64,000 nt of DNA from Bettongia penicillata ogilbyi (taxonomy: Eukaryota; Chordata; Mammalia; Diprotodontia; Potoroidae). The DNA is taken from the NCBI GenBank assembly GCA_023548195.1, contig JAJHZJ010000808.1, positions 1 to 64,000 of the forward strand. The letters run 5' to 3'. Under the pieces are notes generated by a model that was given only the letters and a program-made list of their open reading frames with translations, was not told where the DNA came from and ran no database searches. The translations under genes were made by a program, and so were the position numbers. Numbering within the stretch: position 1 is the stretch's first letter; every line of letters starts with the position of its first letter. Shown one piece after another: positions 39,000-49,224 of the stretch.

Positions 39000-40415
39000 A
39001 TTTTTATATGTACATTCGTACATACCCACACAAACACATTTATCCCATACTGTATCTTGAAAATTTCCAAAAGGAAGGGAAAGGTAGGGAGGCTGGTAAC
39101 TTCTAGGAATTATTTCAAGTACCTATACCCATGACCAAAATGAATTGAGCCAACACCTTGTATGTAACATTAGTATCATCAGTTTAAATCACTGTCATGC
39201 ACTTTAAGAGCTGGAGAAATCTGGAGAAAAGGCAAAAATCCTTGTCTTTCAGGATCTCCTATTATAGCTCAATGCTGACCGCCACAAGTATTAAAGACCG
39301 GAAAGGCTTACTTAGGTACGTTATGGAGTGGATTTCATCTGTTTAAAATGGTTTTTAACAAATCTTGCCTTGAGACTGAGAGTTAGATGGGATGACCTCC
39401 TCTAAGACATCTTCTAACTTTACGTTCTATGACTCATGTAGCAACCTTATCACATTCACAAATATCATTTAGTAGATTAATTGAAAAATGAAGGAATGGG
39501 GAAATTTGTGGAAGTTTTGTTTGTAAAATAAAAATTTCTAAACTCCAAAACTGTTAGGTTTAAGATCCCATGATCCAATCCTATGATCCGGAGTTTTTAA
39601 ATGTGTGACTTTTTTCTCTTTCACAGAAATAAGAATATATCTTGACCCAACCAAGATGTGATGTCTCCCTTCTTGCAGTCAGGCATGTCTCCCAAGGGGC
39701 AAGGGAAAGGGCTCAGATGATAGAATCCAACATGGCACTCTTAAGTGACATCTGTTCCAAAGGTCATCCTTGATCAGCTTTCCTTTCTGATACATACTGG
39801 GCTTGGTATTTGGAGCAGTACACATGTGTGGTATTGGCCCCCCCACACACTTAATGAACTTATCCAACACACATGTCCCTCCCCAAATGACTAATAATCA
39901 GGGAATCACAAAGAAGGAAAATCCAGGAGGCTTAAACCACCCAGACTATACAGATTGCTGCCTTATACATGTTCTGATATTCACACAACATTCTTTAGTC
40001 CCTAAATTCTTTGTTCTCTATCCTGTGCAAACACATACATGCCAACTGATAAGATCTCTTAATTCTTAAGTTTGCTTGGTTTTCTGAAGACCATTCAGGA
40101 GCATTTTAGTGTAAAAGGAACAATGAGAGTAAAGGTCAAGAGTCTTTCATGAGAACCGTGTTTTGTTGAAATTCCCTATGTCTTAGAAAGTTTGTAATCT
40201 TGACATTACCTCTCTTTTTTTCAGTTTTTTTCTGTGATATTTACTGAATGTCTTTGGACTATTTCTCATCCATTTATACATCCCAGTTAATTTTATGTAA
40301 AGTCTTTTTTTCCCTTCAATACTCACAAATCATTTCTAACAGGGAAAGAAAAATTATTTCTTGGTATATAGTTCAAATTTAGAGGAAAAATTATAAAACT
40401 AATACCCCAAATATA
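39000..40415. other. No gene seen
   Basis: About 1.4 kb. AT-rich tatg repeats lie just before it (38938-38970). There is a short SINE-like end near 39370-39430 (gatgggatgacctcctctaa). The overlapping frames at 39679-40069 show no domain. Confidence 0.4.
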
Positions 40416-40417
40416 GT

Positions 40418-40492
40418 AACAGCTAGCATTTACATTGTTCTTTAAGGTTTGCAAAGTGTTTTATATTTGTTACATCTCATATGATCACATAT
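40418..40492 (+). mobile_element. MIR/CORE-SINE fragment
   Basis: cagctagcatttacattgtt, ctttaaggtttgcaaagtgt and catctcatatgatcac. Confidence 0.5.
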
Positions 40493-40681
40493 GGAAATTT
40501 GATGACTTTTCCTTTAATAGAACAATTGAACCAATATTCTTATGCCAGCTCTTGGAATTTCCTTCACCTTCTTTCAGGAAATAGGAGATAGAAGAGTGTA
40601 GTAGATAGAGTAGTTGAACAAAAGCAGGAGACATGAGTTCTAGGATCAATCATTTCCCTGTAGGACCTTAGTTTCAGGGAG

Positions 40682-40918
40682 GGGTAGCACTTTCATGGTG
40701 CAGTGGATAGAATGCCAAGTCTGAAGTCAGAAAGATCTGACTTCAAATCTGACCTCTGATACTTACTAGCTGTGGGACTGTGGGCAAATCACTTAACCCT
40801 ATTTCCCTCAGTTTCCTCATCTATAAAATGAGATGTAGAAGGAAATGGAAACCATTCTATTATCTTTGCTAAGAAAACAAAGAATTAGACATGATTGAAA
40901 TAACTGAACAACAAATTA
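40682..40918 (+). mobile_element. Mar-1-type SINE with RTE-like tail
   Basis: Head tagcactttcatggtgcagt and ggatagaatgcc, body gggcaaatcacttaacccta, tail gaaggaaatggaaaccattc and attgaaataactgaacaac. Same architecture as 8941-9190. Confidence 0.8.
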
Positions 40919-43735
40919 ATTTCTGAGTTGGTCTGAAGACAATCACTAACATTGTTTCCTGATCTAACAGTCTATGATTCTAGTTCATCCCCTTATTTGC
41001 AAAGGATCTGATGCAATGTGTAGGTTTGTTTTTTTGTTTTTTGTGTTTTTTATTTTCCCCACCCAGAAGGAGAGATAGATGAATCATGGGAGGCTTGAAC
41101 CTCCGTGTGTCATTGCTGCTAACCCTTAGAAGTTTCCTGCTCTCTTTAATCTTTGTTCAGTTTCTCCCTATAACTTTAAAATTAGTGTCTAGATAAAGGT
41201 AAGTTGATTATAACCAAATTCTGAGTATTTGTTATAAAGGAATGGACACCATAATGGAGAAGGCTGAAAAGGAATTAGTTAAACAACTTACCCTAAAATG
41301 AACTCACCTTAAGCTTATATTACCCTCTGTCTCTGGTGTCGCAAAGATTGGCTTCCAGAAATATCCAAAACTTATATCAAGTAGCAATCCTAGAAGCATA
41401 ATAACTAGAAATAAAAATACCTACATTGCCATTTAACCCACACTTCTCTAAAGGCAGAATTACTCCCATGAGAGGTTTTAATCTAAGACTCTTGAGCACT
41501 AGATCTTTCACCAAGGTTTCCCTTGAGAGCTTTCTTTTTATTTCGTATTTACCATTAGAAAATCTTCTCATTACCTTCAGGCTCAAATTCCTTTTCTTTT
41601 GTTTTTACTCATTTCTTTGAGTTAGAGTTTTTCATCTGCCCAAAGAACTCTCTCTTTCTCTGTCTGTCTCTCTATCCCTTTCCTCTTTCTCTTTATTATT
41701 TTTTTTTCAGTCATTGAGGATACAATTACCCTTGGCTTCAGTAATTTGGAATTCAATTAATGTCTCAGGTGTTTCCTTGGACAGTGATTTAGGCAGTACT
41801 TTTCCAAGCCTGAATAGAAGCTGAGCTGTTTTGAATGACGTATGGACATGTTCTGATCAGCTGTGAAGGATGTACTAAACTAGATTGTAGTCTGCTTGAA
41901 GGAAGCAACTATATTCTTCTTAAGGTTATATGCAGAAATTCAGTCCTAACATAACACTGAAAAATGTGTATATAGAGTGAATGCTGATGGGAAATTTTCT
42001 AAAAACTGCAAACTGTCTGTGAAGAGGAATTTCTTTTAGGGATAGACATCTTTCTCCCTGCCCTTTGCCATTTGTTGATAAAGCTGTCAATTACCCTTAG
42101 ATTTGCAAGGAACAATTGTCATTGGTTGTTACATTGTTGCTGGCTGGGCTGCTGCTGACTTATAGTTCTCACATGAGTTATGGCTCTATGTTCTCTCTCC
42201 TCTCAGTTGATCTAACACAAGGATAGGGTCCTGGGCAGGAATCCTAGGGTGAAGCCTATTTGCTTCTGCTCTAGAAATGTATGAATGTCAGTTAATAACA
42301 CCAAAGCTACAAATGACTTTTTAGTATTCTCTTTGAAGACTCATGGATACATGGGTGATAATGATAGGAGGTGAGGTTTGGTTAACAGAAAGAAACCTTC
42401 ATCTGTATCCCAGACACTTATGAAGAGGGAAGTAGCCCTAAATATTCTAATGTCTATGAACCTTAGGCAAGAGTGTGCATTGGAAATGGAAAGAAATGGA
42501 AAGAAAAGAACATTAAATAAGAGGAACATTAACACGGATTCATTTACTTGATGAACCTATATACAAGAGTCCTTCTCCTCATCCTCCAAATTCAGCTTTT
42601 CTAATTGTATAAAGTTACATTATCCTGAGGAATTAGAACAGGTAACATGATTGGGATAGATCATTAAAGAAAGCTGTATAGCATGGGTCCTTTTCTTAGC
42701 TTCAAGGAATGTCACCATTAAAAGTGTTGGCATGGGGGAGGAATGACACATTATAACATCCCTTGGTACCCGCGACTGGAGAGAAACTGAAAGGAAGCAA
42801 GGTGCCAAAGGCAGAATTTGCCTGCTTTAAAATGATCTCTAGGATCAATTTTATCTGGTTAATTTTAATCAGGATAAACTGACATTGGATCAGTGCCTAA
42901 GAAAGTTTATTCCCACTTTTTCTATTAATCAGAATTAATATAACATGCTAGCTCAAGTACATGGTCTGTTTAAAACTACTACATACAAGTGAAATGATCC
43001 TAATTTGTAGTGTTTGGTTTATGTGGGTTCCAGAAAATTGAATGTCAAGATCTATCCAAAAAGTCAGAGAAACAAGAAAAGACTAAATGCTGGTTTAAGA
43101 AAAAAAATCAATATCAATTCTGGAACCAACCATCTAAATGACAAGCCAAGGATAGATACCAAATATATATCTTTCATTATTGTAAATTGTATTAAACTGT
43201 GTGTATTTTACTGTGGTCAAATATATCTACCAAGAAATTTCCATTTATATCTTAAATGGGGATTGAAGTGGAAATCTTTACAAGTGAAATATTAAGGAGG
43301 ATTTGCCTTGCACTTAACTAAAAAACACAGCATTTATTTGAACAGACTTTCTAGAGCAAAGACGTAATACAAGTACAAACAAATAACTATACTTGATGAA
43401 AACAGAAAACATCCAGACTTTGGACAGCTTGATTTCTCAGGGGAATTATTTACCCAACCTCTTGTAATAAATTTTGACCAGTGTTATAGGGTATGTTATT
43501 GAATGAGAGACATGTCTACATTCTGGTAGGACACTGTAAACATGTCTATTTTATCATTCATTTCATCAATAGTTGAAATTAATCAATTGTGTAATAAAAC
43601 ACTTTTTTTGAATAACAAATAATAATTTACTTTTATAAAGTACAATATAAAGAGTTATGGCTACTTACCTTTTTTTCTATGACTCAGCCATTGAGTTTAA
43701 TACATTTCTGGAAGTAACTTCAGAGGCCATAAGTT
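40919..43735. other. No gene seen
   Basis: About 2.8 kb of apparently unique sequence, the longest repeat-poor stretch in the middle of the window. I found no exon with good splice sites on either strand. It could hold regulatory sequence, but nothing in it proves that. Confidence 0.4.
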
Positions 43736-43739
43736 TAAC

Positions 43740-44312
43740 ACAGACCTGAGGAGGGTTCCTCTCTATAATATTTCTGAGAAATATCCTTTCAGCCTCCACT
43801 TGAAAACGTGTAGGGATGGAGAACCTACTGTCTCCTGAAGCAAACAATTACCTTTGGACAGCTTTGAGTACTAGAAGGTTTTCCCTTGTAACTAATGGAA
43901 ATCAGTCTCAGTCTCTCAGAGTCCATCTAGTCCTGCCTTTAGGGAATAAACAAAACACTGGATTTCTAAGGATTTAAAACACAGAAGAATTGTATAGATC
44001 ATTCTATCCACTCCCACTGTTTTATAGATGAGCAAACTGAAATTCAGAAAGATGAATTGAATTGTACTGGATCAAACAGGTAGTAAATAGAAGAATTTGA
44101 TTTAAAAATCAGTTCATATTATCCTAATTCCAATATTTTTTTCCAGTAGACCACATAATCTCTGACTTTTGGCCTTTGAGGTCAGAGAAAATACATCTAA
44201 AGCACCTGATGGTCTTTCAAATATTTGAAAATAGCTTAAAAAACACCCCTAGGTGTTCGTGTTCTTTGCTCCAGGCCCAATATCCTCAATTCTTTTAACT
44301 CAAGGATTCTTA
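43740..44312 (-). mobile_element. CR1/L3-type LINE fragment, antisense (with SINE-like insert)
   Basis: gatggagaacctactgtctc, ctttggacagctttgagtac and aaggttttcccttgtaacta are the complement of the blocks seen sense at 26690-27115. At 44200-44310, catctaaagcacctgatggt, ctttcaaatatttgaaaata and caggcccaatatcctcaatt continue it. In between (43970-44150) is a MIR-like piece (gatgagcaaactgaaattca). Confidence 0.6.
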
Positions 44313-44607
44313 ACCACTTTTTTTGTGTGTTTAAACCATTTTGGAAGTCTGGAGAGACCTATGGATCACTTTTTAGAACAGTATTTATGATGTATAAAAT
44401 AAATATGTAAGATCACTACAAAGAAAACAAGTCATATTGAAGTACAGTTATCAAAGTATAAAAAAAGAAATGTTATATAGTAATATATATTCTTTCTTAT
44501 TAATGCATTAAATAACAAGGAAATACATTTAAATGTAGGCAAGTTAAAGTTAAATCTTATATATATTTAAAGGCGATTGTTGCTCAGCTTGAATAAGGGC
44601 ATTAAAA
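44313..44607. other. Unassigned AT-rich flank of the HAL1
   Basis: Nothing recognisable. Confidence 0.4.
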
Positions 44608-44622
44608 TGTGGGACGGTCTTT
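44608..44622. repeat. HAL1 target-site duplication, left
   Basis: tgtgggacggtcttt, matched at 53237-53251 by tgtgggatggtcttt (one difference). It brackets the HAL1 that carries the provirus. Confidence 0.82.
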
Positions 44623-45589
44623 TTGTATTTATTTATTTATCTTTAGTTTTCAACATTCACTTCCACAAGATTTTGAACTCCAAATTTTCTCCCCATTTCT
44701 CCCCTCCCCCCACCCCAAGACAGCATGCATTCTATTTACCTCTTCACCCAATCTGCCCTCTATTACACCCTCCTTTCCCTTATCCCCATTCCCTCTATTT
44801 TCTTGTAGATTTCTATATCTGATTGCCTGTATAGTTTATTTCCCAGTAGCATGTAAAAACAATTTTTAACATTCATCTTTAAAACTTTGCATTCCAACTA
44901 CTCTTCCTTCCTGCCTCCCCACCCATCCCCACTGAGAAGGTAAGCAATTCAATACAGGTTATACATGTCTAGTTACCCAAAACACTTCCATAACAGTAAT
45001 ATTGTAAGAGACTGACTATATTTCCGTCTATTCTATCCTGCCCTTCATTTATTCTATTCTCTCTTTTGACTCTATCACTACTCAAAGGAGTTTATTTCTA
45101 ATTGCCTCCTCCTCCCATTTGCCCTCCATTCTATCATCTCCCATCCCACCCCACTTATCTGCTTACCCCCTACTTTGCTATAGTTTAAAATAGATTTTCA
45201 TACCAAATTGAATGTGCATGTTATTTCCTCCTTAACCCAAATGCACTGAGAGTAAGGCTCACTCTTTCCCTCTCACATTCCCCTTCTTCCCTTCCACTGA
45301 AAAAAGCTTTTTCTTATCTCTTTTATGTGAAATAAGTTGTCCCATTCTATCTCTCCCTTTGTCTGCTCAATATATTCCTCTTTCACCTCTGAATTTTATT
45401 TTTTTTAGATATCATCCCTACCTATTCAACTCACCCTGTGCTGTCTGTCTATATGTATATAATTCCCCCAACTACCCTAATACTGAGAAAAGTCTCAAGA
45501 TTTAAAAATCTTTCCATGTAGGAATATAAACAGTTCAACTTTAGTAAGTCCCTTATTATTTCTTTCCTGTATTCCTTTACAAGCGTCTG

Positions 45590-46027
45590 TTAATTCTTGT
45601 GCTTGAAAGTCAGATTTTCTACTCAGCTCTGATCTTTTTTCTTTAAGAATGCTTGAAAGTCCTCAATTTCATTGAATGTCTCTTTTTCTGTCTGAAGTAT
45701 TTTACTCAGTTTAGCTGAGTAGGTGATTCTTGGTTTTAATACCAACTCCTTTGACCTCTGGAATATCATATTTCAAGCCCTTCAGTCCTCTAATATAGAA
45801 GCTTCTAGTTCTTGTGTTATCCTGATTGTGCTTCCCCCAAACTCAAATTGTTTCTTTCTGGCTGCTTGCAATATTTTCTCCTTGATCTGGGAGCTCTGGA
45901 ATTAAGTTTCAATATTCCTAGGAGTTTTGCTTTTGGGATCTCTTTCAGAAGGTGATTAGTGGCTTCTTTCAATATCTATTTTACCCTCTGTTTCTACAGT
46001 ATCAGGGCAGTTTCTTGAAAGATGATG
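45590..46027 (-). pseudogene. HAL1 ORF1, C-terminal half
   Basis: The complement matches the C-terminal ORF1 segment of the other copies (for example the region equivalent to 36665-37100). It is cut at 46027 by the provirus, and the other half is at 52053-52652. Frames are broken. Confidence 0.72.
46022..46027. repeat. 6-bp target-site duplication of the provirus (left)
   Basis: atgatg immediately before the LTR's TG, repeated at 52047-52052 immediately after the 3' LTR's CA. Six bases is the integration stagger of betaretrovirus-like (class II) elements. Confidence 0.88.
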
Positions 46028-46479
46028 TGTCAGGGGCACAATGGACCAACGCCCTTCCTGGGGGGAAGAGAGTACTAGGAAGTCCTGACCTGCTGACGTG
46101 GCTCTGCCAGCTCAGCACTAGAAAGACTTCCTGGTCTGAGACTAAGCAGCCACCAACCAACCAGAAGGGGACACGACCCGGGATAGGGAACCGTGCCCTT
46201 TTCTGGTTTGGTCTGGAGGGGCTCGCACCAATGAGATGAAAGCCTCGCCCTCAGGGTGGATCGGGGTGGCTACCCGGAACAAGTACCCTACTTAAACCAA
46301 CGCCCTTAGCTGTTGGGGGGGGGGGACGGGGGACTCCTCTGCACTTAATAAAGTATATGCCTCCTGAAGAAGTGTCTGACTGAGTCCCTCCGCCGAGTCC
46401 CCCGGGGAGGGAAATCCGGAGACGTCCGAAGCAGAAGCCCACTGAGAGAGTGTCACCTGAAGGACCCGGACCCAGGTCA
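46028..46479 (+). repeat. Provirus 5' LTR
   Basis: 452 bp, TGTCAGGGGC...CCCAGGTCA. A CCAAT-like accaatgag lies near 46228, a weak TATA-like tacttaaacc near 46290, and a polyadenylation hexamer AATAAA at 46347-46352. It is 9 bp longer than the 3' LTR because of an expanded G tract around 46314-46332. Confidence 0.92.
46347..46352 (+). terminator. AATAAA in 5' LTR
   Basis: LTR polyadenylation hexamer within cacttaataaagtatatgc. The copy in the 3' LTR (near 51914) would serve the proviral transcript. Confidence 0.6.
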
Positions 46480-46481
46480 GC

Positions 46482-46499
46482 TGGCGCCCGAACGTGGGG
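46482..46499 (+). promoter_or_regulatory. Primer-binding site, lysine-tRNA type
   Basis: TGGCGCCCGAACGTGGGG two bases after the LTR. It fits the 3' end complement of a lysine tRNA of the 1,2 type used by several betaretroviruses and lentiviruses, apart from an apparent extra base. Confidence 0.75.
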
Positions 46500-46523
46500 C
46501 CGAGAGACGAGACCCCGCCAGGT

Positions 46524-46532
46524 GACGTGAGT
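46524..46532 (+). promoter_or_regulatory. Likely major 5' splice donor of the provirus leader
   Basis: gac|gtgagtat in the leader, 40 bp after the primer site and before gag, where retroviral major donors usually lie. Confidence 0.45.
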
Positions 46533-46600
46533 ATCCCGCTCGCTTAAGGGCGGTAGAGTCGGACACCCTAGGTAGACGGGGCTACCTAGAAGAAGGAAAG

Positions 46601-47086
46601 ATGGGCAATAGAATTGCTAAGCAATTGCAGCCAGAGGATTCAGGAGTATTGGCGTGCCAGCTTTATAAAGTCTGCTGAGAAGCGGGCACAAAAATTCATA
46701 TAAAGGAAAATAGAGAGGAGGTAGATTGGGAAGGGGCCAACCTATTCCCCGTGTTTGTTCAGCCAGGACAGGATGGACAGCCTCAAAGGGTGCATAGACA
46801 GTTCTCCTACAAATTCCTAAGAGATCTTAAAGAGGCCGCCGCAAAATACGGCTCCGGCTCTGCTTATGTACAGACGGCCATACAATCTTGGCGGTCTGGG
46901 AGCTCAGGAGTCAATCATGACCAGATAGGACAGAGAGGAAAGAGGGAGTTGGTGCAGTCAGAAATTCAACCAGGAAATACATCCAGAGTTGGCCCAGGGC
47001 CTGGTTTTGTGGCACAGCAAAAAATTTGCCCAGGATTTGTGGCACAGTGGCGAATTCAGCAGCCCGGACACAGTGATAGAAATTAA
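46601..47086 (+). pseudogene. gag remnant (matrix start and capsid N-terminal piece)
   Basis: ATG 46601 opens MGNRIAKQL, with Gly2 as expected for a myristoylated matrix. An in-frame TGA interrupts it at 46676-46678, and the same frame continues to 47086. Downstream of the stop, PVFVQPGQDG and FLRDLKEAAAKYGSGSAYV have capsid N-terminal character. The whole remnant is only about 160 codons against several hundred in a normal gag, so most of matrix, capsid and nucleocapsid is deleted. No Cys-His zinc knuckle is visible. The end has a small internal repeat (GFVAQQ / GFVAQW). Confidence 0.65.
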
Positions 47087-47089
47087 GCC

Positions 47090-48110
47090 AGAGTTATAAT
47101 GTGTACAGAGGATTTCTGACAATTTTTTCTCAGTTTTTTGGATTCTTTTATTGTCTGTATATGTGTTCTGTCTTTACATGTTCTGTGTGCGTGTGTTTGT
47201 GAGTTATTACGGTCAGCTCCATGGTAGCTGGACCTTGGAAAGTTATCTCTTTTCCTCCCCCTCCTCCCTTCTCTCTGATGACTGCAGCATCGGGGAGAAG
47301 TATGGGAGAGAGAAAGAGAGGAACTAATCTTATATTATTTTTAGTTTATGTGATTGCAAGGTGTAGTCTTAGATGGGAAATGCAGGGACATAGTGTCTGT
47401 GCAGTTTTAAAGCGGGCTTTAATCAAAGCCCATTAGGAAAACAACATGGATATGAAGTTTAAGGAAAGCATAAAAGTTTTGGAAATTATTTGAAAGTTTT
47501 TGGTTAAACTCTCTCTCGCTTTACCTTCCAATCCTGGCCAGATTGTGAGGGTGGAGAGAGAGATGAGAGGAGATCTGGGGCAGGCTGATCAGCATTTTCA
47601 CCTAAATCTCACCTAAAAGAAAAGTATTTTGTATAATGAGAAGTAACCAAAAGGTAGTTATTCTGTTCACATTTTAAGTGAAACGTGTCACTCCTAATTG
47701 GATGTTTAAAACAGATCAGGATTTGTTATATTATTTGGCACTAGGCAAATTGGAAATATGCATAAATCTTAAAGGGACACCTCAGCAGAGATAAAGCTTT
47801 TGAAACTCTCCAGTAGAACGGAGGGGACTTGGCGCCACTGGATATTTGTCCAGAAGTCTCCCTCACTTCAGCTGATAGATTCAAAAGCCCTCTCTTTCAA
47901 AGATGTTCTTAAGAAGTGGATACGGAAGTAAAATTTACTTGAGTAAATGTTAGAATCATTAAGATTTTTTGCCCTGCAGTCCCAACTCATCAACCAGCTA
48001 GGACTACAGTCAATTGTAACTTTTATCATCCCAAATTAGATCAAGGGAAGAGAATGCTAAAGAATAGTAGGGAATTTAATTTGCCCTTCCCGAGGGTAGG
48101 GGTTGGGATG
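47090..48110 (+). other. Provirus interior without recognisable coding
   Basis: About 1 kb with no long frame. It contains a CT-rich stretch (47248-47275), the palindrome-like gggctttaatcaaagccc near 47413, and ttggcgccactgg near 47830, which looks like an isolated primer-site core. It may be leader or deleted gag-pro sequence of the second virus. Confidence 0.4.
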
Positions 48111-48121
48111 AACAGTTCATG

Positions 48122-48236
48122 GTGGAATTTTCCATTTTACATGTCACTGGAATCCCCCATAATCCCACTGGTCAAGCTATAGTGGAACTAGCAAATCGCT
48201 CCCTGGACACCTACTTGCACAAAAGAAAGGGGGAAT
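48122..48236 (+). pseudogene. Integrase core fragment of a second retrovirus
   Basis: One open frame of 38 codons with HVTGIPHNPTGQAIVELANR, the segment around the third catalytic residue (Glu) of the integrase DDE site. It parallels residues 437-456 of the main pol frame but differs clearly. It then reads HKRKG over the purine tract 48221-48236, and the LTR starts directly after. The first two catalytic Asp residues and everything upstream are absent. Confidence 0.75.
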
Positions 48237-48400
48237 TGTTGAGGGCCAGGGTGGAGTGCAGTTGATGAGATCAGGATAGACCTTTGGGGAAACTGATCTT
48301 TGAGACTGTGCTCATTATTGTTGAGGGCCAGGGTGGAGTGCAGTTGATGAGATCAGGATAGACCTTTGGGGAAACTGATCTTTGAGACTGTGCTCATTAT
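48237..48400 (+). repeat. Exact 82-bp tandem duplication at the LTR-B terminus
   Basis: 48237-48318 is repeated exactly at 48319-48400, including the terminal TGTTGAGGGC. The unit ends gtgctcattat. Confidence 0.93.
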
Positions 48401-48715
48401 CATCCGGAATGGCTCTCCATGGCCCCCAGATGTTGTCTCTGTGAGACAAACAAGAGAATTACAGAAAACAAGGGATATGTAGAATAGATGCTCCTAGGCT
48501 TGTGGTCTGATTTAATCAGAAGACTGATTTAATCATCCTGATTGATTTAATCACTGGGACACAATAGCAGAATGTCACGTAGGCTTACAGTACCTTGTCT
48601 ATATAAACCCAAACCCTCAGATCAATAAAAGGAACTGGTCTATCCCCACCTCCCCCAACTCTTTTCTTTCAACCACATCACTGAGCCATGTAGGGACGCA
48701 GGGGTGTCCGCTACA
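48237..48715 (+). repeat. Unrelated LTR embedded in the provirus (LTR-B)
   Basis: Begins TGTTGAGGGC directly after a purine tract and ends GTCCGCTACA. TATA box tatataaac at about 48599 and AATAAA at 48624-48629 give a normal U3-R-U5 order. About 479 bp, including an 82-bp tandem duplication. It shares no obvious sequence with the outer LTRs. After it comes tctggcgcacttgc, which resembles a primer-site start only for its first six bases. No second copy of this LTR is in the window. Confidence 0.78.
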
Positions 48716-49178
48716 TCTGGCGCACTTGCAAAAACAAAAAAGGGGAGTAGTTGGACCAGGAGTTGATGATAAATTCGCAATTGGCTGTTTGTACTCCAAA
48801 TTGATGACAAATTACAATTGGCTTTTGGCTGTTTATACTCTAAATTATTTAAAATTCGATAATGATGGCTTATTGGCTGCTATGAAATTCTTAACATTTC
48901 CTAATAAGGAGTCTGCAAAGAATGAATCAGCAATAACAAGTGCCCTGAAAGCAGCCAATAAAGTAATGTGGCACGATGAGAATAAAAATTGGTTTGGTCC
49001 TCATACAGTGTTAACGTGGGGAAAAGGGTATGTTTGTGTTTTAACAGATGATAATAAAGAAGTTTGGGTTCCAGTGAAAAGGATAAGAGTGATAGAGGAC
49101 AATTGCCAAGGTGAAGTGGTCACAGGGAGTGAGGAGGTGCTATCAGCGGCGGATGAAAAAACTTCTGGAGAAGCTTAA
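48716..49178 (+). pseudogene. Integrase C-terminal fragment of a divergent retrovirus
   Basis: Open to TAA at about 49179. From residue 35 of the frame starting at 48726 it reads VYTLNYLKFDNDGLL, then WHDENKNWFGPHTVLTWGKG and VCVLTDDNKEVWVPV, the SH3-like DNA-binding end of a betaretroviral integrase. It parallels residues 482-570 of the main pol frame but is only moderately similar, so it comes from another virus. The first bases (48730-48747) are an A/G-rich tract equivalent to that in the other integrases. A partial duplication of caattggctgtttgtactcc occurs at 48778-48835. Confidence 0.75.
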
Positions 49179-49224
49179 TCAACTAGGTCACGATGACTCC
49201 TTTCATTTTTCTCGTACTTATCAT

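Noticed and set aside
48716..48735. Possible primer-binding site after LTR-B (tctggcgcacttgc)
   Set aside because: Only tggcgc fits a tRNA complement, and the following bases read as integrase instead; it is more likely a chance match at the junction.
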